A stretch of DNA of 64,000 bases from CAZCEC01 sp964497615 (GCA_964497615.1 CAZCEC010000011.1:52968-116967); one strand, 5' to 3'. Shown: positions 16,114 through 26,112, counted from the stretch's first letter. The notes: a model not told the origin generated them from the letters alone. Translations and numbers: made by a program.

Positions 16114-16455
16114 AAACGGTGCGCAGCGAAGGTGCCTGCTGTTGTGGGATAGGCTATGCGGCACAAGGCGATTCTTTGGGCCCCAGGCGGCTGGCAGGCA
16201 GTTTTTGGGGGGCGAGGTTGTGGAACGCTACTGGGCGGTTGCGGTGCGGGTCTGACGGCACAAGATAAGTGATCGTGCATGGGTCAGATAGACTCGACCG
16301 GTCAAAGCGCCGTCCAGCAGGTTCGGGTCCGGCCCCCAGCGTTGCCTGAGGCGGCGTCCTCGTGGCATGGCGTGCGCCCGGCCCATCGGGCCGGCTGGAT
16401 TGGAGATGGTCCGGACGCTATAATGGGTATCACGCCGCCCTGCAAGGATGAGTCC
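16114..16455 (+). promoter_or_regulatory. intergenic leader with TATAAT (16419-16424) for the SARP-type regulator
   Basis: This 340-bp stretch has no gene I can support. It contains a perfect TATAAT at 16419-16424 and a ribosome site AAGGA at 16444-16448, seven nucleotides before the GTG at 16456. The ATG at 16423 lies inside the -10 and cannot be the start of a transcript made from it. That decides the start of the next gene. Confidence 0.55.
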
Positions 16456-19400
16456 GTGGCCGATCTTCACTTCCGGCTCCTGGGTCCGCTGCAAGTCTGG
16501 CGTGGCGAAGTCCGCGTCGATTCGTCCCTCCCCGGCCGATTGACCAGGGAACTGCTGGCGCTGCTCTTGCTGGAGCACGACCGCTTCGTGCCCGCCGAGC
16601 GGCTGATGGAGGCCTTCTGGCCCGAACTCGGCCCCTCGGCCGCTGCCAACAACCTCCAGGTAACCGTTCGCAAGCTGCGCCACTGGCTGGAGCCGGGTCT
16701 GCGGCGTGGACGTGACTCACAATACCTGCTCACCGAGGGCGGTGGCTATCGCCTGTGGGGCGAAGCCAACCCGCTTGATATAGACGAGTTCGCACAGGCA
16801 GCCCAGCGGGGGCAGGCAGCGCTGCGGGCGGGCGACCTGGCGTCAGCGCGGCCAGCGTTGGAGCGGGCCCGCCAGCTCTACCGCGGCGAATTGCTGGCCG
16901 ACTTGCCCTACGCCGAGTGGGCCTTCCCCATGCGTGAGAGGCTGCGCGAGGCCCACCTGAAGGTGCTCGAAGCGCTGGGCCTGGTCTACCTGCGCCAGGG
17001 CCAACTCGACGCTGCGGACGTCGTCGGCCGCCAGGCCCTGGCTATCGATCCGCTGCGCGAGACCTTCGTCCGCCTGCTGATGCAGAGCAACGCCGCGCGC
17101 GGCCAGGCGGCCGAAGCGCTGGCCGCCTTCGACGGCTACCAGCGGCTGTTGAGCTCGGAGCTGGGTAAGCCCCCTTCGCCCGAGACCCAGCGTTTGCGTG
17201 ATGACATCCAATCGGGCACGCTGCCGGGCGGCCGAGCCAGCGTGACTTCCGCGCCGCAGGGCCTGGACTTGCCGCTCGCCGGGCGGGAGGCAACGCTGGC
17301 CCGGCTGCGCGAAGCTGTGCGGAACGGGGCCGGCCTGGTCTTGCTCGCTGGCGAGGCAGGCATGGGCAAGTCTCGCCTGCTGACCGAATTTGCTCGCAGC
17401 GCGCCCGAAGCCGCGATGGGTGGTCAGGCCTACCCTGGCGCGCCGCCGCTGTCCGCGGTGCTGGCTCTCGTCGAGGCGTTCTTGGCGCAGGCGCCGCCGG
17501 CCAGCCGGCTGGCGGCCTTGGGATCCCTTGGCCCGCCGCTCGCGCAGCGCCTGCCCGCCGTGCGGCAACTCTGGACGGCGTGTCCGCCGTATGTGGCCCT
17601 GACGCCCGAAGCAGAGCAGCAGCGTCTGCACCAGGCCGTGCTGGCGGCGCTGCGCCTGGCCGCCCAGCCGGCTGATCCGGCTAGCAGCCGCCCGCTTTTC
17701 GTGCTGGACGACCTGCACTGGGCCGACGAGGCTTCGCTGGTGTTGTTGGCTGATCTGCTGCGCCAGCCAGCCGGCGCGACGCTGGTGTGCGCCTACCGCG
17801 TCGAGGAAATGGCACCCGGCAGCGCTCTGGCTGGCTGGCTGGTCGACCAGCGCGCCAAGGCCAAGCCGCCCCTGGAGCTGGCGCTTGGCCCGCTGAGCAG
17901 TACGGACGTGTTGGCTGTGGTGCAGGCGGTGACCGTGCTGCCCGACCCTCGGCCTTTCAGCCAGCGCCTGTACGCCGTTACCGGTGGCCATCCGCTTTTT
18001 CTGGCTGAAACCCTGCGCGGCCTGGTGGAGAGCGGATGGCTGTTTGCCGACGAACACGGCGCCGGCCATGCTAACGTTCCGGACGACCTGAATGACCTGC
18101 CGCTGACAGCCACGCTGCGCGAGGCGGTGCTGGCCCGCGCCGCGCGGCTGGCGCCCTTCGAGCGCGAGGTGTTGGAGGCGGCGGCCGTGCTGCGACCGCA
18201 CTGCGGCGTGGCGCTCCTGTCGGCCATGCTCGGCGCGGGTGAGGGGCGCCTCGCCGCGGCCCTGGAGAACCTGGATAACCGCCGGCTGCTGGTCTCCACG
18301 CCGGGCGGCGAGTTGGCCTTTGGACATCACCTGATCGGTGAAGTGCTGTACGTCGAGCTGTCGCGCTCGCACCGGAGTCTGCTGCACCGGCTCGCGGCGG
18401 GCGCGCTGATCGCGGCCACGCCTCTGGCGCCGGCTGCGGCGGCCCTGGCGGTGGTGGGCCACCTGGAATTGGCCACGACCGAGCCAGCCACATTGGCGCG
18501 TTGGGCGGTGGCCGCTGGCCAATGGGCGCTGGATCAGTCAGACTACCAGCAAGCTGAGCGCTGCTTCGCGCTGGCGCAGGCCCAGCTCACGCAACTGCCC
18601 GAGTCCGACGAGTGGACGGCCCTCGCGCAGGCAGTGCACGAAGGCCTGGGCCGAAAGCTGGCGCACACCGGGCAGCCGCGGGCGGCGGCGCAAGCGCTTG
18701 AACGGGCGCTGGCCCATGCCACGGCGCCACGCGACCGGGCGCGCTTGCTGCTGGCACAGGCGAACGTGTATGAGCGCGATGCCGGCGAGTATGACCGCGC
18801 CCTGGCCGCGCTGCAAGCGGTGGAAGCCGTTCTCGCGGGCACGGGTCTGGATGAACCGCGCTTGCGCGGCGAAATGCACCTGGTGTGGGCCGGCCTCGAC
18901 TATGGCCGGGGCGACTCGGCCTCCGGAGTCCGGCACGCGCGCCTGGCCGTGGGCGAAACCGCCGGAACGGCGCTCGAAGTCAGGGCGCTGCAAGTGCTTG
19001 CGATCAACCTGCAGAAGCTGGGCCAGCTCGACGAGGCCCTGGCGCTGTATGACCGTGTGTTGGCGCTGTGCCAGGCCGCCGGCAACCTGCGCGGAACAGC
19101 CATTGCCGAGGTGAACTTGGGCAACGGGCTGACCGCCCTTGGCCGCCTGGCCGAGGCCCAGGCCGCGCACGAGCGGGCGATGGAGGCGTTTACCCGGCTG
19201 GGCCACCGGCGCGAGTTGTGCGTGGCCTACGCCAACGCCGGACTTGTGGCGCTGGACCGGGGCAGTCTGGACCGGGCGGAGGCCTGGCTGCGCCACGCGA
19301 TCGCGGTGGCCGAAGAGGTGGGGGCACCCTTCACGCTCGCGCTGGCCCAGCACAACTTGGGCAAGGCCCTGGCGCTGCGCGGCCGGTGGGACGCGGCGCG

Positions 19401-19977
19401 GGAGGCGCTGGAGGCAGCGCTCGCCACGGCCAGCGCGACCTCGGCGCGCGTGGTCGAAGCCCACGCCCGTTTGCACTATGCCCAGTATCTGTGCTGGCCG
19501 CGGGGTGATGCGGCCGGCGCACGGGCGCACGCCGCCGCCGCGTTGGCGATTGGCGAGCCGCGGGGCGACAACTTCACCCGGCGCGAGGGCAGCCTGCTGT
19601 TGGGCGCGGTTCTCTTAGCCGAAGGGGACACCGCCGCTGCGGAGGCCGCAGCGCAAGAGGCCCGGTCGATCGCCAGCGCCGCCCGGCAGGTCTTGTCGGT
19701 GGGCCGGGCCGAGCGGCTGTTGGCCCGGGTCGCGGCAGCGCGCGAGGCGTTCGAATCCGCCCAGGCCCACCTGGACACGGCCGAGGGCATCTTCCGCCAG
19801 GCCGGGGCGGAAATCGAGCTCGGCCAGACTCTGTTCGCCCGCGCCGAAATGACGCGCGCCGCCGGGGACCCTGCGGTCGCCTGTCAACCCTGGCTGCTGG
19901 AGGCCCGCCGCCTGTTCCGGCGTTCGCGCGCCCACCCCCTCCTCAAGACGGTCGAAAAACTGCTCAACCCCCGCTGA
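16456..19977 (+). CDS. SARP/BTAD-type transcriptional regulator with AAA ATPase and TPR domains (cassette A)
   Basis: This regulator of about 1173 residues has the AfsR layout. Residues 1-95 are an OmpR-like winged helix (FRLLGPLQVWRG, TRELLALLLL, NNLQVTVRKLRHWL). Residues about 100-245 form the bacterial transcriptional activation domain (YRGELLADLPYAEWAF, DPLRETFVRLLM). From about 275 comes an AAA/STAND ATPase with Walker A GEAGMGKS and Walker B LFVLDDLHWADEA. The C-terminal half is a row of TPR-like helices. Such proteins activate neighbouring promoters at heptamer direct repeats, and these lie immediately after its stop codon. The next two genes are the likely targets. The GTG start is supported by AAGGA. 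Confidence 0.85.
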   Translation: MADLHFRLLGPLQVWRGEVRVDSSLPGRLTRELLALLLLEHDRFVPAERLMEAFWPELGPSAAANNLQVTVRKLRHWLEPGLRRGRDSQYLLTEGGGYRLWGEANPLDIDEFAQAAQRGQAALRAGDLASARPALERARQLYRGELLADLPYAEWAFPMRERLREAHLKVLEALGLVYLRQGQLDAADVVGRQALAIDPLRETFVRLLMQSNAARGQAAEALAAFDGYQRLLSSELGKPPSPETQRLRDDIQSGTLPGGRASVTSAPQGLDLPLAGREATLARLREAVRNGAGLVLLAGEAGMGKSRLLTEFARSAPEAAMGGQAYPGAPPLSAVLALVEAFLAQAPPASRLAALGSLGPPLAQRLPAVRQLWTACPPYVALTPEAEQQRLHQAVLAALRLAAQPADPASSRPLFVLDDLHWADEASLVLLADLLRQPAGATLVCAYRVEEMAPGSALAGWLVDQRAKAKPPLELALGPLSSTDVLAVVQAVTVLPDPRPFSQRLYAVTGGHPLFLAETLRGLVESGWLFADEHGAGHANVPDDLNDLPLTATLREAVLARAARLAPFEREVLEAAAVLRPHCGVALLSAMLGAGEGRLAAALENLDNRRLLVSTPGGELAFGHHLIGEVLYVELSRSHRSLLHRLAAGALIAATPLAPAAAALAVVGHLELATTEPATLARWAVAAGQWALDQSDYQQAERCFALAQAQLTQLPESDEWTALAQAVHEGLGRKLAHTGQPRAAAQALERALAHATAPRDRARLLLAQANVYERDAGEYDRALAALQAVEAVLAGTGLDEPRLRGEMHLVWAGLDYGRGDSASGVRHARLAVGETAGTALEVRALQVLAINLQKLGQLDEALALYDRVLALCQAAGNLRGTAIAEVNLGNGLTALGRLAEAQAAHERAMEAFTRLGHRRELCVAYANAGLVALDRGSLDRAEAWLRHAIAVAEEVGAPFTLALAQHNLGKALALRGRWDAAREALEAALATASATSARVVEAHARLHYAQYLCWPRGDAAGARAHAAAALAIGEPRGDNFTRREGSLLLGAVLLAEGDTAAAEAAAQEARSIASAARQVLSVGRAERLLARVAAAREAFESAQAHLDTAEGIFRQAGAEIELGQTLFARAEMTRAAGDPAVACQPWLLEARRLFRRSRAHPLLKTVEKLLNPR

Positions 19978-20011
19978 AATTCAGTTCCAATTCAGAACAC
20001 CCGGCTAGACT
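19978..20011 (+). promoter_or_regulatory. SARP-type operator/promoter: AATTCAG direct repeat, 11-bp period, then TAGACT
   Basis: AATTCAG occurs at 19978-19984 and again at 19989-19995, spaced TTCC, so the period is 11 bp. A -10-like TAGACT follows at 20006-20011, 10 nt after the second heptamer, and no -35 is needed in this layout. The first heptamer starts on the base after the regulator stop. Heptamer repeats with 4-bp spacers just upstream of -10 are the known binding mode of SARP proteins. The same arrangement occurs in cassette B. Confidence 0.65.
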
Positions 20012-20049
20012 GTGGCGGATTGCAGCCAGGGTCCGCCGGAGGCACGCCG

Positions 20050-20259
20050 TTGGCCAACCCCGAAATCCGCGCGACGTTCATTCTGCGGCTGTGGCGCGAG
20101 CGCGACACGCCGCCGGGCGAGTGGCGCGCGGAGGTGGCCCATGTGCAGGCCGGGCGGGTGGCGCACTTCGCCGACCGGGCGGTCCTTTTCGACTATATCG
20201 AGACGCAGCTGGCGGAAGTGGAGCGGTCTGAGTATTCACCTATGGAGGAAGTGCCATGA
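20050..20259 (+). CDS. small RLW-motif protein (cassette A)
   Basis: This 69-residue protein has a TTG start with a strong ribosome site, GGAGG (20038-20042), seven nucleotides away. Its core is ATFILRLWRERDTPPGEW, then VQAGRVAHFADRAVLFDYI. The protein at 29301-29525 shares this core (TF-V-RLW, then W-R-V-H-Q-GK, then F-D-AVL-FI) and holds the same place in cassette B. There is no signal peptide, and the pattern suggests a small alpha/beta domain. The stop overlaps the start of the secreted protein (ATGA), so translation is coupled. Function unknown; a regulatory or assembly helper for the next gene would fit. Confidence 0.75.
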   Translation: MANPEIRATFILRLWRERDTPPGEWRAEVAHVQAGRVAHFADRAVLFDYIETQLAEVERSEYSPMEEVP

Positions 20260-23200
20260 ACACACGTCGGCTGGCCCTGACCGTGCGCTTGACCCTGTCG
20301 TTCCTGGCCGCCCTGCTGGCCGCACTGGCCCTGCCGGTGCCGTCCCAGGCCGCCACCATCAGTTGGGACGGCGGCGGCGGCGATAACCTGTTTAGCAACC
20401 CGCTCAACTGGAGCGGCGATGTGCTGCCCGCGCCCAGCGACGACATCGTGCTGCCGGACGGCGCCACTTACGCGGTGGTCATCGACACCAACCGAACGGT
20501 CAGGTCGCTCACAGTCGGTGCTTCGCCCGGCACCGGAACGCAGACGCTCGTCATCCCCACCGGTCAGACGCTGGTGGCGGGGCTGGGCGGCGCCGTTGGG
20601 GCCAGCGGCGTGGTCGAGTTGAACGGGGGCGCCCTGGTCGGCAGCAGCAGCGCGGGACTGACCAACCAGGGCAAGTTAATCAGCACCGGCGACGCCACCA
20701 ACACCCTGAGCCTCCAGGTCACCAATCAGGCCGGCGCCACGATCGAACTGAACGGCACCGCCGACCTGAACATCGTCGCCAATGGCTTCATCAATAACTT
20801 TGGCGGCGTGATCTTCCTGGATGACAACGACCTGAACCTGCTGACAATCAACAGCGCACCCCTGACGACCCACGCGGGCGGTAGCGTGTCGAAGCAGGGC
20901 GGCGCGGGCGCGTCGAGTGTCAATGGTTCCAACGGGGTCTTGATCAACTTTGGTTTGCTGGAGGCCGAGACCGGCCAACTGACCCTCAACATCCCTGTGA
21001 TCGTGGAAGGCGCCACGCTGAACACGAGCGCGGGGGCCACGCTGTCGCTGGCCGGCGACGTGACCCTGGCGAACCTCATCAGCGGGAATTCGGCTGGCAC
21101 ACTCGAACTTCTGGCCGGTGCCCAGGCATCGGCCACCGGCCCGGTGACCCTGGGGGTGGGCGGCAACGGGCTGGTGGTGCGCGGCGGCGCCAGCTTGCAA
21201 CTCGATCCGGTGGAGCCTCTATCTGTGGCCGGCGTGCTGGAGCTCAACCCGGCGGGCGGCGCGCCGGTGACCGTGCAGGGCGGCGGGCTGGTCGTCCAAT
21301 CGGGCGGCGCACTGAAGTGGACCGGTGGCGGGACCGTCCATCTTGACGGCTATTCCATCATCTCGCCTGGCGGCCGGCTGGCCGCCGAGTGGAACTCGCT
21401 GGACGATGACGCCATCTGGTCCGGCGTGGCGGGTGTTACCACCTGGACCAACCAGGGCGACTTTGAGAAGAGCGGCGCCGGCACGGTGGTGGTTGACGCC
21501 AGCGTGCAGTTTGACAACGACGGCGGCACGCTGGCGGTGACGGGCGGTAGCCTGCAGATCCGCGGCAATCCCATGCTCGGCAACACCACTTTGGACGTGG
21601 GCGCCGGCAGCGAATTGGTGGTGGGCGCGGCCGGCGGCGTGGTCGTGGTGAACAACACGTTGAGCGGCAACGTGGACGGCGTTTTTCGCTTTGGCGATGG
21701 CGCCGGGCTTATGGGCCAGGCCGGCACCAGCCTCAACGTGTCTGGTAACGGCCTGGAACTGCGCGGCAGCACGGTCAGCGGCAACGGCGCCCTCATCGCC
21801 GTCGGGGGCCAGGTGACACTGGCGGCTGGCTCGGACGGCGCCGGGACTACGCTGGAAGCGGGCGGGGTCACCGTGAACGACGGCGGCACCTTGGTGGTGG
21901 CCAGCAACCTGGTGTTGGGCAACGGGGCCAGCCTCGACGTGGCCAACGGCGGCACCCTGGCGGTGGTTACCGCTGGCAACCTGGCCATGGACGGCGACGC
22001 TGCGACCAGCGCGCTGGGCGTGGCCGGCACGCTGGTGAAGAGCGGCGCCGGGACGGCCAGCGTGAACGTGCCGGTGGAGGCGCTGGGGGGCAGCCTCGCG
22101 GTTGACGGCGGCACCTTGAGACTGACGAACGACTCGCGGCTGGAGAACGCCGCGCTGGCCGTGCAGGGGAGCGCGAGGCTGACCATCGGCGGGGTCGGCC
22201 GGACGGCCACGCTGGCAGGCGCGCTGACCGGCGCGGCGCTGGGCGAGGCTGCCTTCGAAGCGGGCACAACGATGGTGGCTGGCAGCCCGGTGGTGGCTGT
22301 GGCGGTGAGCGGGAATGGGGTGACGCTGACCGACAATACCCTGACCGGCGGCGGCGAGACCATCGAATTCTTGAAAGCCCGCCTTCAAAACATCCTGGTG
22401 ACTTCGATCACCATCAGCAATATTGGTGATATGGAGGTCCACGAGAATATCGACTTGAATTTCGCGCATCTCATCAACTATGGCCAGCTGACCACGGCGC
22501 CCGGCGACGGCGATCAGGTTACCGTTAGCGGGACCGGCAGCGGCGCAAGTTTCCGGAATGCGCCCGGCGGGGTGATGAGCATCATCGGCCTGGATGAAGT
22601 GTACCTAAACGGCGACGGCCTGGAAGTCGTCAACGAGGGCAATGTAGACGTCCAGGATGGCCGCCTTCATTTCCAGGGCGACTCAACGCAAACTAGCGCC
22701 TTCTTTGGCGCCGGCGTTGGCGGGATCGTCCGGATCGGCGGGCCGGGCGCCACGGCCATCCTCAGCGGCGGGCTGTCCGGCGCCGTCGCGGGGCAGGTGG
22801 CGATTGAGCCGGGGACGACCGTCGTCGCGGCCAGCCCCGTGGTGGACCTCAGCTTCAGCGGCCACGGCCTGACCGTCGTCGACGCCACATTGGTGGGCAA
22901 CTTCAATAACGTTGGGATGTTAACCCTGGTGGCCGACACGGCTGGCATCACCTTCGATGGGGCCGAACTCAGTAACGCCGCCTCGGCCAGCATGGATTGG
23001 GGTGGCATCGTGTATCGGCTCAATCGCGGCGCTCACGTCATGAACCAGGGCACGTGGCGCGTTGGGGACCCGGTTGACTTTGTGCCGGCGGACATCCAGC
23101 TTGAGGATGGCGCCAGGATCGAAAACCAGGGCACATGGCATCTCGCGACCGACATCACGGCGCAGGGCACCGGCACGGGGCCGAACGTGATTGCCAATAC

Positions 23201-25490
23201 AGGCGAGATGGACAGGTCGGGCGGCACCGGCACGACGACCCTCGGCGATGGCGTGGCCTTCGAAAGCACGGGCGGGCGGCTCGCGGTTCACAGCGGCGTG
23301 TTCGACATTTTCCATCCGCGCCTGACTGATACTCAAGCCGATGTGGCGGCTGGCGCCGCGCTGCACCTGGGCGGCCCAGGGCGGACGGTGCTGCTCGCCG
23401 GTGACTTTCACGGCGACGCAGCCGGCGATGTGATCCTCGCGGCGGGCAGCACTGTCGCGCTTGACGCGCTGGGCGCGACGGTGGCCATGGACCTGACCGG
23501 ACTGCAGGTCCAAGGCGCAGAATTTCATGGAGGACCGTTGGTAAACCTGAAGCGCCTGGGCCTGGCGGCGCACAACCACACCAGCCGTTTTCAGCAGCTG
23601 CCAGCCTTCACGAACTTTGGGACGACGGTGCTGCAGGGCGAACTTGACCTGCTGCTCGGCTTGATTGCCAATCATGGCACTTTCGAGCTGCAGGGCGACG
23701 CCCGCGTGGCGGGTCAGGGCAGCTTGCACAACCAGGCGGTGCTGCAAAAGACCGGCGATGGCGCGGCCACGATCGATGTCGCGGTCGAGACGGTCGGTGG
23801 CAGCCTGGACGTTCAGGGGGGCACGCTGAGCCTGGCGAACTACGTGCTGCTCGCGAACGCCGCGATCCAGACCGGCCCCGCCACGGCGCTGTTCCTGGGC
23901 GGCCTGGGGCAGACGGTCGAGGTCGCCGGAGCGCTCGGGGGCACGACTGACGGGCCGGCGCGGTTTGTGGCCGGCACCACCCTCGAGGCCGATGAGGCCG
24001 GCGCCCATCTCAACGTGGGCGGTGCCGGGCTGGAGGCGGAGGGCGTCACATTTATTGGCGGCAGTTTCGGCCTGGGGGGGACCTTGTTCTTGATGACAGG
24101 CTCAAACAACGAGCTGATCGGGACCAACTTTGTCATTCAGCCCGAGACCGGGGAACTGGCGCTCAACGCCGAGGCGCAGCTGAGATTCGCAGGCGCCTTC
24201 CTGCAATACTTCAACCTTCTTAACATGCTCGGCTCAGGCTCCATCCATGGCAACGGCACCGTGCAGAACTATGGCCGTCTGCGGAAGTTCGGCGCTGGCG
24301 AGGGGTGCATGTGCGTGCCCTTCGAGAACATTGGCGGCCAGGTGGAGGCGTGGGGCGGCGTATTCCGGATCCCGTGGCCGTATCTGGAGCAAACCAATGT
24401 GTATGCCGACCCGGGCGCGGAGCTGCGCCTGGGTGGGCCAGGAGCGACGATCGAGGTCAACGGCGAGCCGCTAGGCGCCGTTGTTATTGCCGGCCGCAGT
24501 CGGCTCCAGGCCGGCGCGGGAGGCGCAACCCTCAACGTCGGTGGGACAGGGCTGCAGATCCACGGCGCTACCTGGGCTGGCGGGTCCTGGACTAACCTGT
24601 GGCTGGTCAATCTTCTGCCCTATCTCGACCAGGACACCCTTTACAACCACTTGTTCCAAGGGGCGCGCTACGACAATCGGGGTACCACGCGCGTTGGCAG
24701 CCACCTCCAGTTCGAGCCGGCTGCCGATGGCACTGCAAGCACGTTTCTGATCGATGAGTCTGGGCTCGTAGACTTTCAAGGCGACTACAACGCGTGTTGC
24801 GACGGGTCGATCTACAATGCCGGCTTGCTGCGCAAGAGCGAGGGCACGGGCACGGCCAGCATCGGCGTCCCGGTGGACCAGGCCGGCGGGCGCGTGGAAG
24901 TACAGCTTGGCCTGCTCGCCTTCGACGCTTTCGCCAGGTTACACGATGGCGCCGTGCTCACCCTGCTGGCAGACGGTTCGGTACGGTTCGTAGATGCCAG
25001 CCTCGAGCCGCCGAGCCAGATCGAGGGAACCGGCAACGTCATCTGGGAGGCGCTGAGCCAGCGGAGCGGCGGCGAGATAAGGCCGGGATTCTCCCCGGGT
25101 GTGTTGACCTGGACGGGCGGCTTCAGCCCGGCGCAGACGGCAACCCTAACAATCGAAGTCGGCGGCCTGGCGCCTGGCGCCGAGCACGACCAGCTCGTGG
25201 TGGAGGGCGCGGCGGTGCTGGATGGCAGCCTAGATCTGAGCCTGATCAACGGCTTCGTCCCGGCTGACGGCGACAGTTTCGTGATCCTGACCGCCAGCGG
25301 CGGGGTGAGCGGCGCCTTCTCCAACGACAGCCTCGACCTGGGCGACGGGCGGACGCTCCAGGCGGTCTACAGCGCCAACGACGTCACCCTGGTGGTGGTG
25401 GACCAGACGGCAGACGTCCACCTTCCGGTGGTCACTGTCGGCTTCCCGGCGCCCGATAGGACCAGAGCAGGCTGCCATCGGCCGTGTTGA
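20256..25490 (+). CDS. giant secreted repeat protein, autotransporter-like beta-solenoid (cassette A)
   Basis: This 1744-residue protein begins with a signal peptide (basic MNTRRLALTVRL, a Leu/Ala core, cleavage near PSQA-A). The mature protein opens with ISWDGGGGDNLFSNPLNWSG, the usual start of PEP/autotransporter-type repeat adhesins. It continues as many copies of short Gly/Asn/Thr-rich beta units, such as GGSLxVxGGTLxL and GAELRLGGPGATIEV. No transporter barrel or LPXTG is seen. The ribosome site GGAGGAA precedes the ATG. The tail reads DVHLPVV and then 16 residues that are antisense to the convergent lipoprotein gene, so the natural end was probably just after HLPVV. Confidence 0.82.
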   Translation: MNTRRLALTVRLTLSFLAALLAALALPVPSQAATISWDGGGGDNLFSNPLNWSGDVLPAPSDDIVLPDGATYAVVIDTNRTVRSLTVGASPGTGTQTLVIPTGQTLVAGLGGAVGASGVVELNGGALVGSSSAGLTNQGKLISTGDATNTLSLQVTNQAGATIELNGTADLNIVANGFINNFGGVIFLDDNDLNLLTINSAPLTTHAGGSVSKQGGAGASSVNGSNGVLINFGLLEAETGQLTLNIPVIVEGATLNTSAGATLSLAGDVTLANLISGNSAGTLELLAGAQASATGPVTLGVGGNGLVVRGGASLQLDPVEPLSVAGVLELNPAGGAPVTVQGGGLVVQSGGALKWTGGGTVHLDGYSIISPGGRLAAEWNSLDDDAIWSGVAGVTTWTNQGDFEKSGAGTVVVDASVQFDNDGGTLAVTGGSLQIRGNPMLGNTTLDVGAGSELVVGAAGGVVVVNNTLSGNVDGVFRFGDGAGLMGQAGTSLNVSGNGLELRGSTVSGNGALIAVGGQVTLAAGSDGAGTTLEAGGVTVNDGGTLVVASNLVLGNGASLDVANGGTLAVVTAGNLAMDGDAATSALGVAGTLVKSGAGTASVNVPVEALGGSLAVDGGTLRLTNDSRLENAALAVQGSARLTIGGVGRTATLAGALTGAALGEAAFEAGTTMVAGSPVVAVAVSGNGVTLTDNTLTGGGETIEFLKARLQNILVTSITISNIGDMEVHENIDLNFAHLINYGQLTTAPGDGDQVTVSGTGSGASFRNAPGGVMSIIGLDEVYLNGDGLEVVNEGNVDVQDGRLHFQGDSTQTSAFFGAGVGGIVRIGGPGATAILSGGLSGAVAGQVAIEPGTTVVAASPVVDLSFSGHGLTVVDATLVGNFNNVGMLTLVADTAGITFDGAELSNAASASMDWGGIVYRLNRGAHVMNQGTWRVGDPVDFVPADIQLEDGARIENQGTWHLATDITAQGTGTGPNVIANTGEMDRSGGTGTTTLGDGVAFESTGGRLAVHSGVFDIFHPRLTDTQADVAAGAALHLGGPGRTVLLAGDFHGDAAGDVILAAGSTVALDALGATVAMDLTGLQVQGAEFHGGPLVNLKRLGLAAHNHTSRFQQLPAFTNFGTTVLQGELDLLLGLIANHGTFELQGDARVAGQGSLHNQAVLQKTGDGAATIDVAVETVGGSLDVQGGTLSLANYVLLANAAIQTGPATALFLGGLGQTVEVAGALGGTTDGPARFVAGTTLEADEAGAHLNVGGAGLEAEGVTFIGGSFGLGGTLFLMTGSNNELIGTNFVIQPETGELALNAEAQLRFAGAFLQYFNLLNMLGSGSIHGNGTVQNYGRLRKFGAGEGCMCVPFENIGGQVEAWGGVFRIPWPYLEQTNVYADPGAELRLGGPGATIEVNGEPLGAVVIAGRSRLQAGAGGATLNVGGTGLQIHGATWAGGSWTNLWLVNLLPYLDQDTLYNHLFQGARYDNRGTTRVGSHLQFEPAADGTASTFLIDESGLVDFQGDYNACCDGSIYNAGLLRKSEGTGTASIGVPVDQAGGRVEVQLGLLAFDAFARLHDGAVLTLLADGSVRFVDASLEPPSQIEGTGNVIWEALSQRSGGEIRPGFSPGVLTWTGGFSPAQTATLTIEVGGLAPGAEHDQLVVEGAAVLDGSLDLSLINGFVPADGDSFVILTASGGVSGAFSNDSLDLGDGRTLQAVYSANDVTLVVVDQTADVHLPVVTVGFPAPDRTRAGCHRPC

Positions 25491-26112
25491 GCGCCAGCAG
25501 GGTGCGGTCCAGCCTGCCCACATAGACCGCACCGTCTGCCGCCTGGGGAGACCCGAAGACCTGCCTGCCCACGGCGTGCTCCCACCGCAGGGTGCCAGTC
25601 TTGATGTCAATGGCGCGCAGTACTTGATCAGCACCGGCGATGAACACGGCGCCGTCACCGGCGGCCGGCGAGGAGGGGGCCGAACCGAAGCAGTCCACAT
25701 CACTATCAGACGCACCGACGTAGATGACGCCATTGCTGGCCGTCGCCGCCGTAAGCGGGGATACCCAGAATGGCGGCTCGGCCGCCATGCCTGGCTTGAA
25801 TGCCCACAGCAACTCGCCCAAGCGGGGCGGCATTGTCGCCGTGGGGGCAAGGAGCGGCTCGGCTTGTGCGGTGGGCGGCGGCCCTGCGGTCGGGCTGGGC
25901 GCTTCCGTGAGAGTGCTTGCGATCGCGGTTGGCGATGCTGCTCCCAGGTCTGCTGCCGCTGGCTCCCCGGTGCAGCCAACCAGTGCCAGGGCCAGAAGTG
26001 CAAGCAGTTGCATGACGGCCCTTGAGCCGCCCCCCGGTCTTGCAGATGGCCGTCCACGCAATGTGGCCCGTGTCCCGAGGCCGATGCCTGTCCACATTAG
26101 ACTGCTGCGCAT
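25432..26112 (-). CDS. PQQ-like beta-propeller lipoprotein, 3' truncated
   Basis: This 226-residue protein has a long N-terminal leader that ends in LALVGC, a clear lipobox. A Thr/Pro-rich linker follows, then repeats of the PQQ/quinoprotein propeller type: GELLWAFKPG, NGVIYVGASDSDVDCF, GAVFIAGADQVLRAIDIKTG, GAVYVGRLDRTLLALNTADG. Only about three blades are present, against seven or eight in a full propeller. The stop falls inside the overlapping 3' end of the convergent surface protein, which suggests that a recombination removed the rest. The start at 26112 has AAGGAGG upstream; a shorter start at 26013 is possible. It lies downstream of a diheme cytochrome. Confidence 0.7.
   Translation of the reverse strand: MRSSLMWTGIGLGTRATLRGRPSARPGGGSRAVMQLLALLALALVGCTGEPAAADLGAASPTAIASTLTEAPSPTAGPPPTAQAEPLLAPTATMPPRLGELLWAFKPGMAAEPPFWVSPLTAATASNGVIYVGASDSDVDCFGSAPSSPAAGDGAVFIAGADQVLRAIDIKTGTLRWEHAVGRQVFGSPQAADGAVYVGRLDRTLLALNTADGSLLWSYRAPGSRQ

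Noticed and set aside
16843..18522. 559-codon - strand ORF opposite the SARP regulator
   Set aside because: Gln/Arg/His-rich antisense translation, without start context or domain.
21219..22469. 416-codon - strand ORF opposite the giant secreted protein
   Set aside because: Antisense of the Gly/Asn-rich repeats; the + frame has a signal peptide and continuous repeats.
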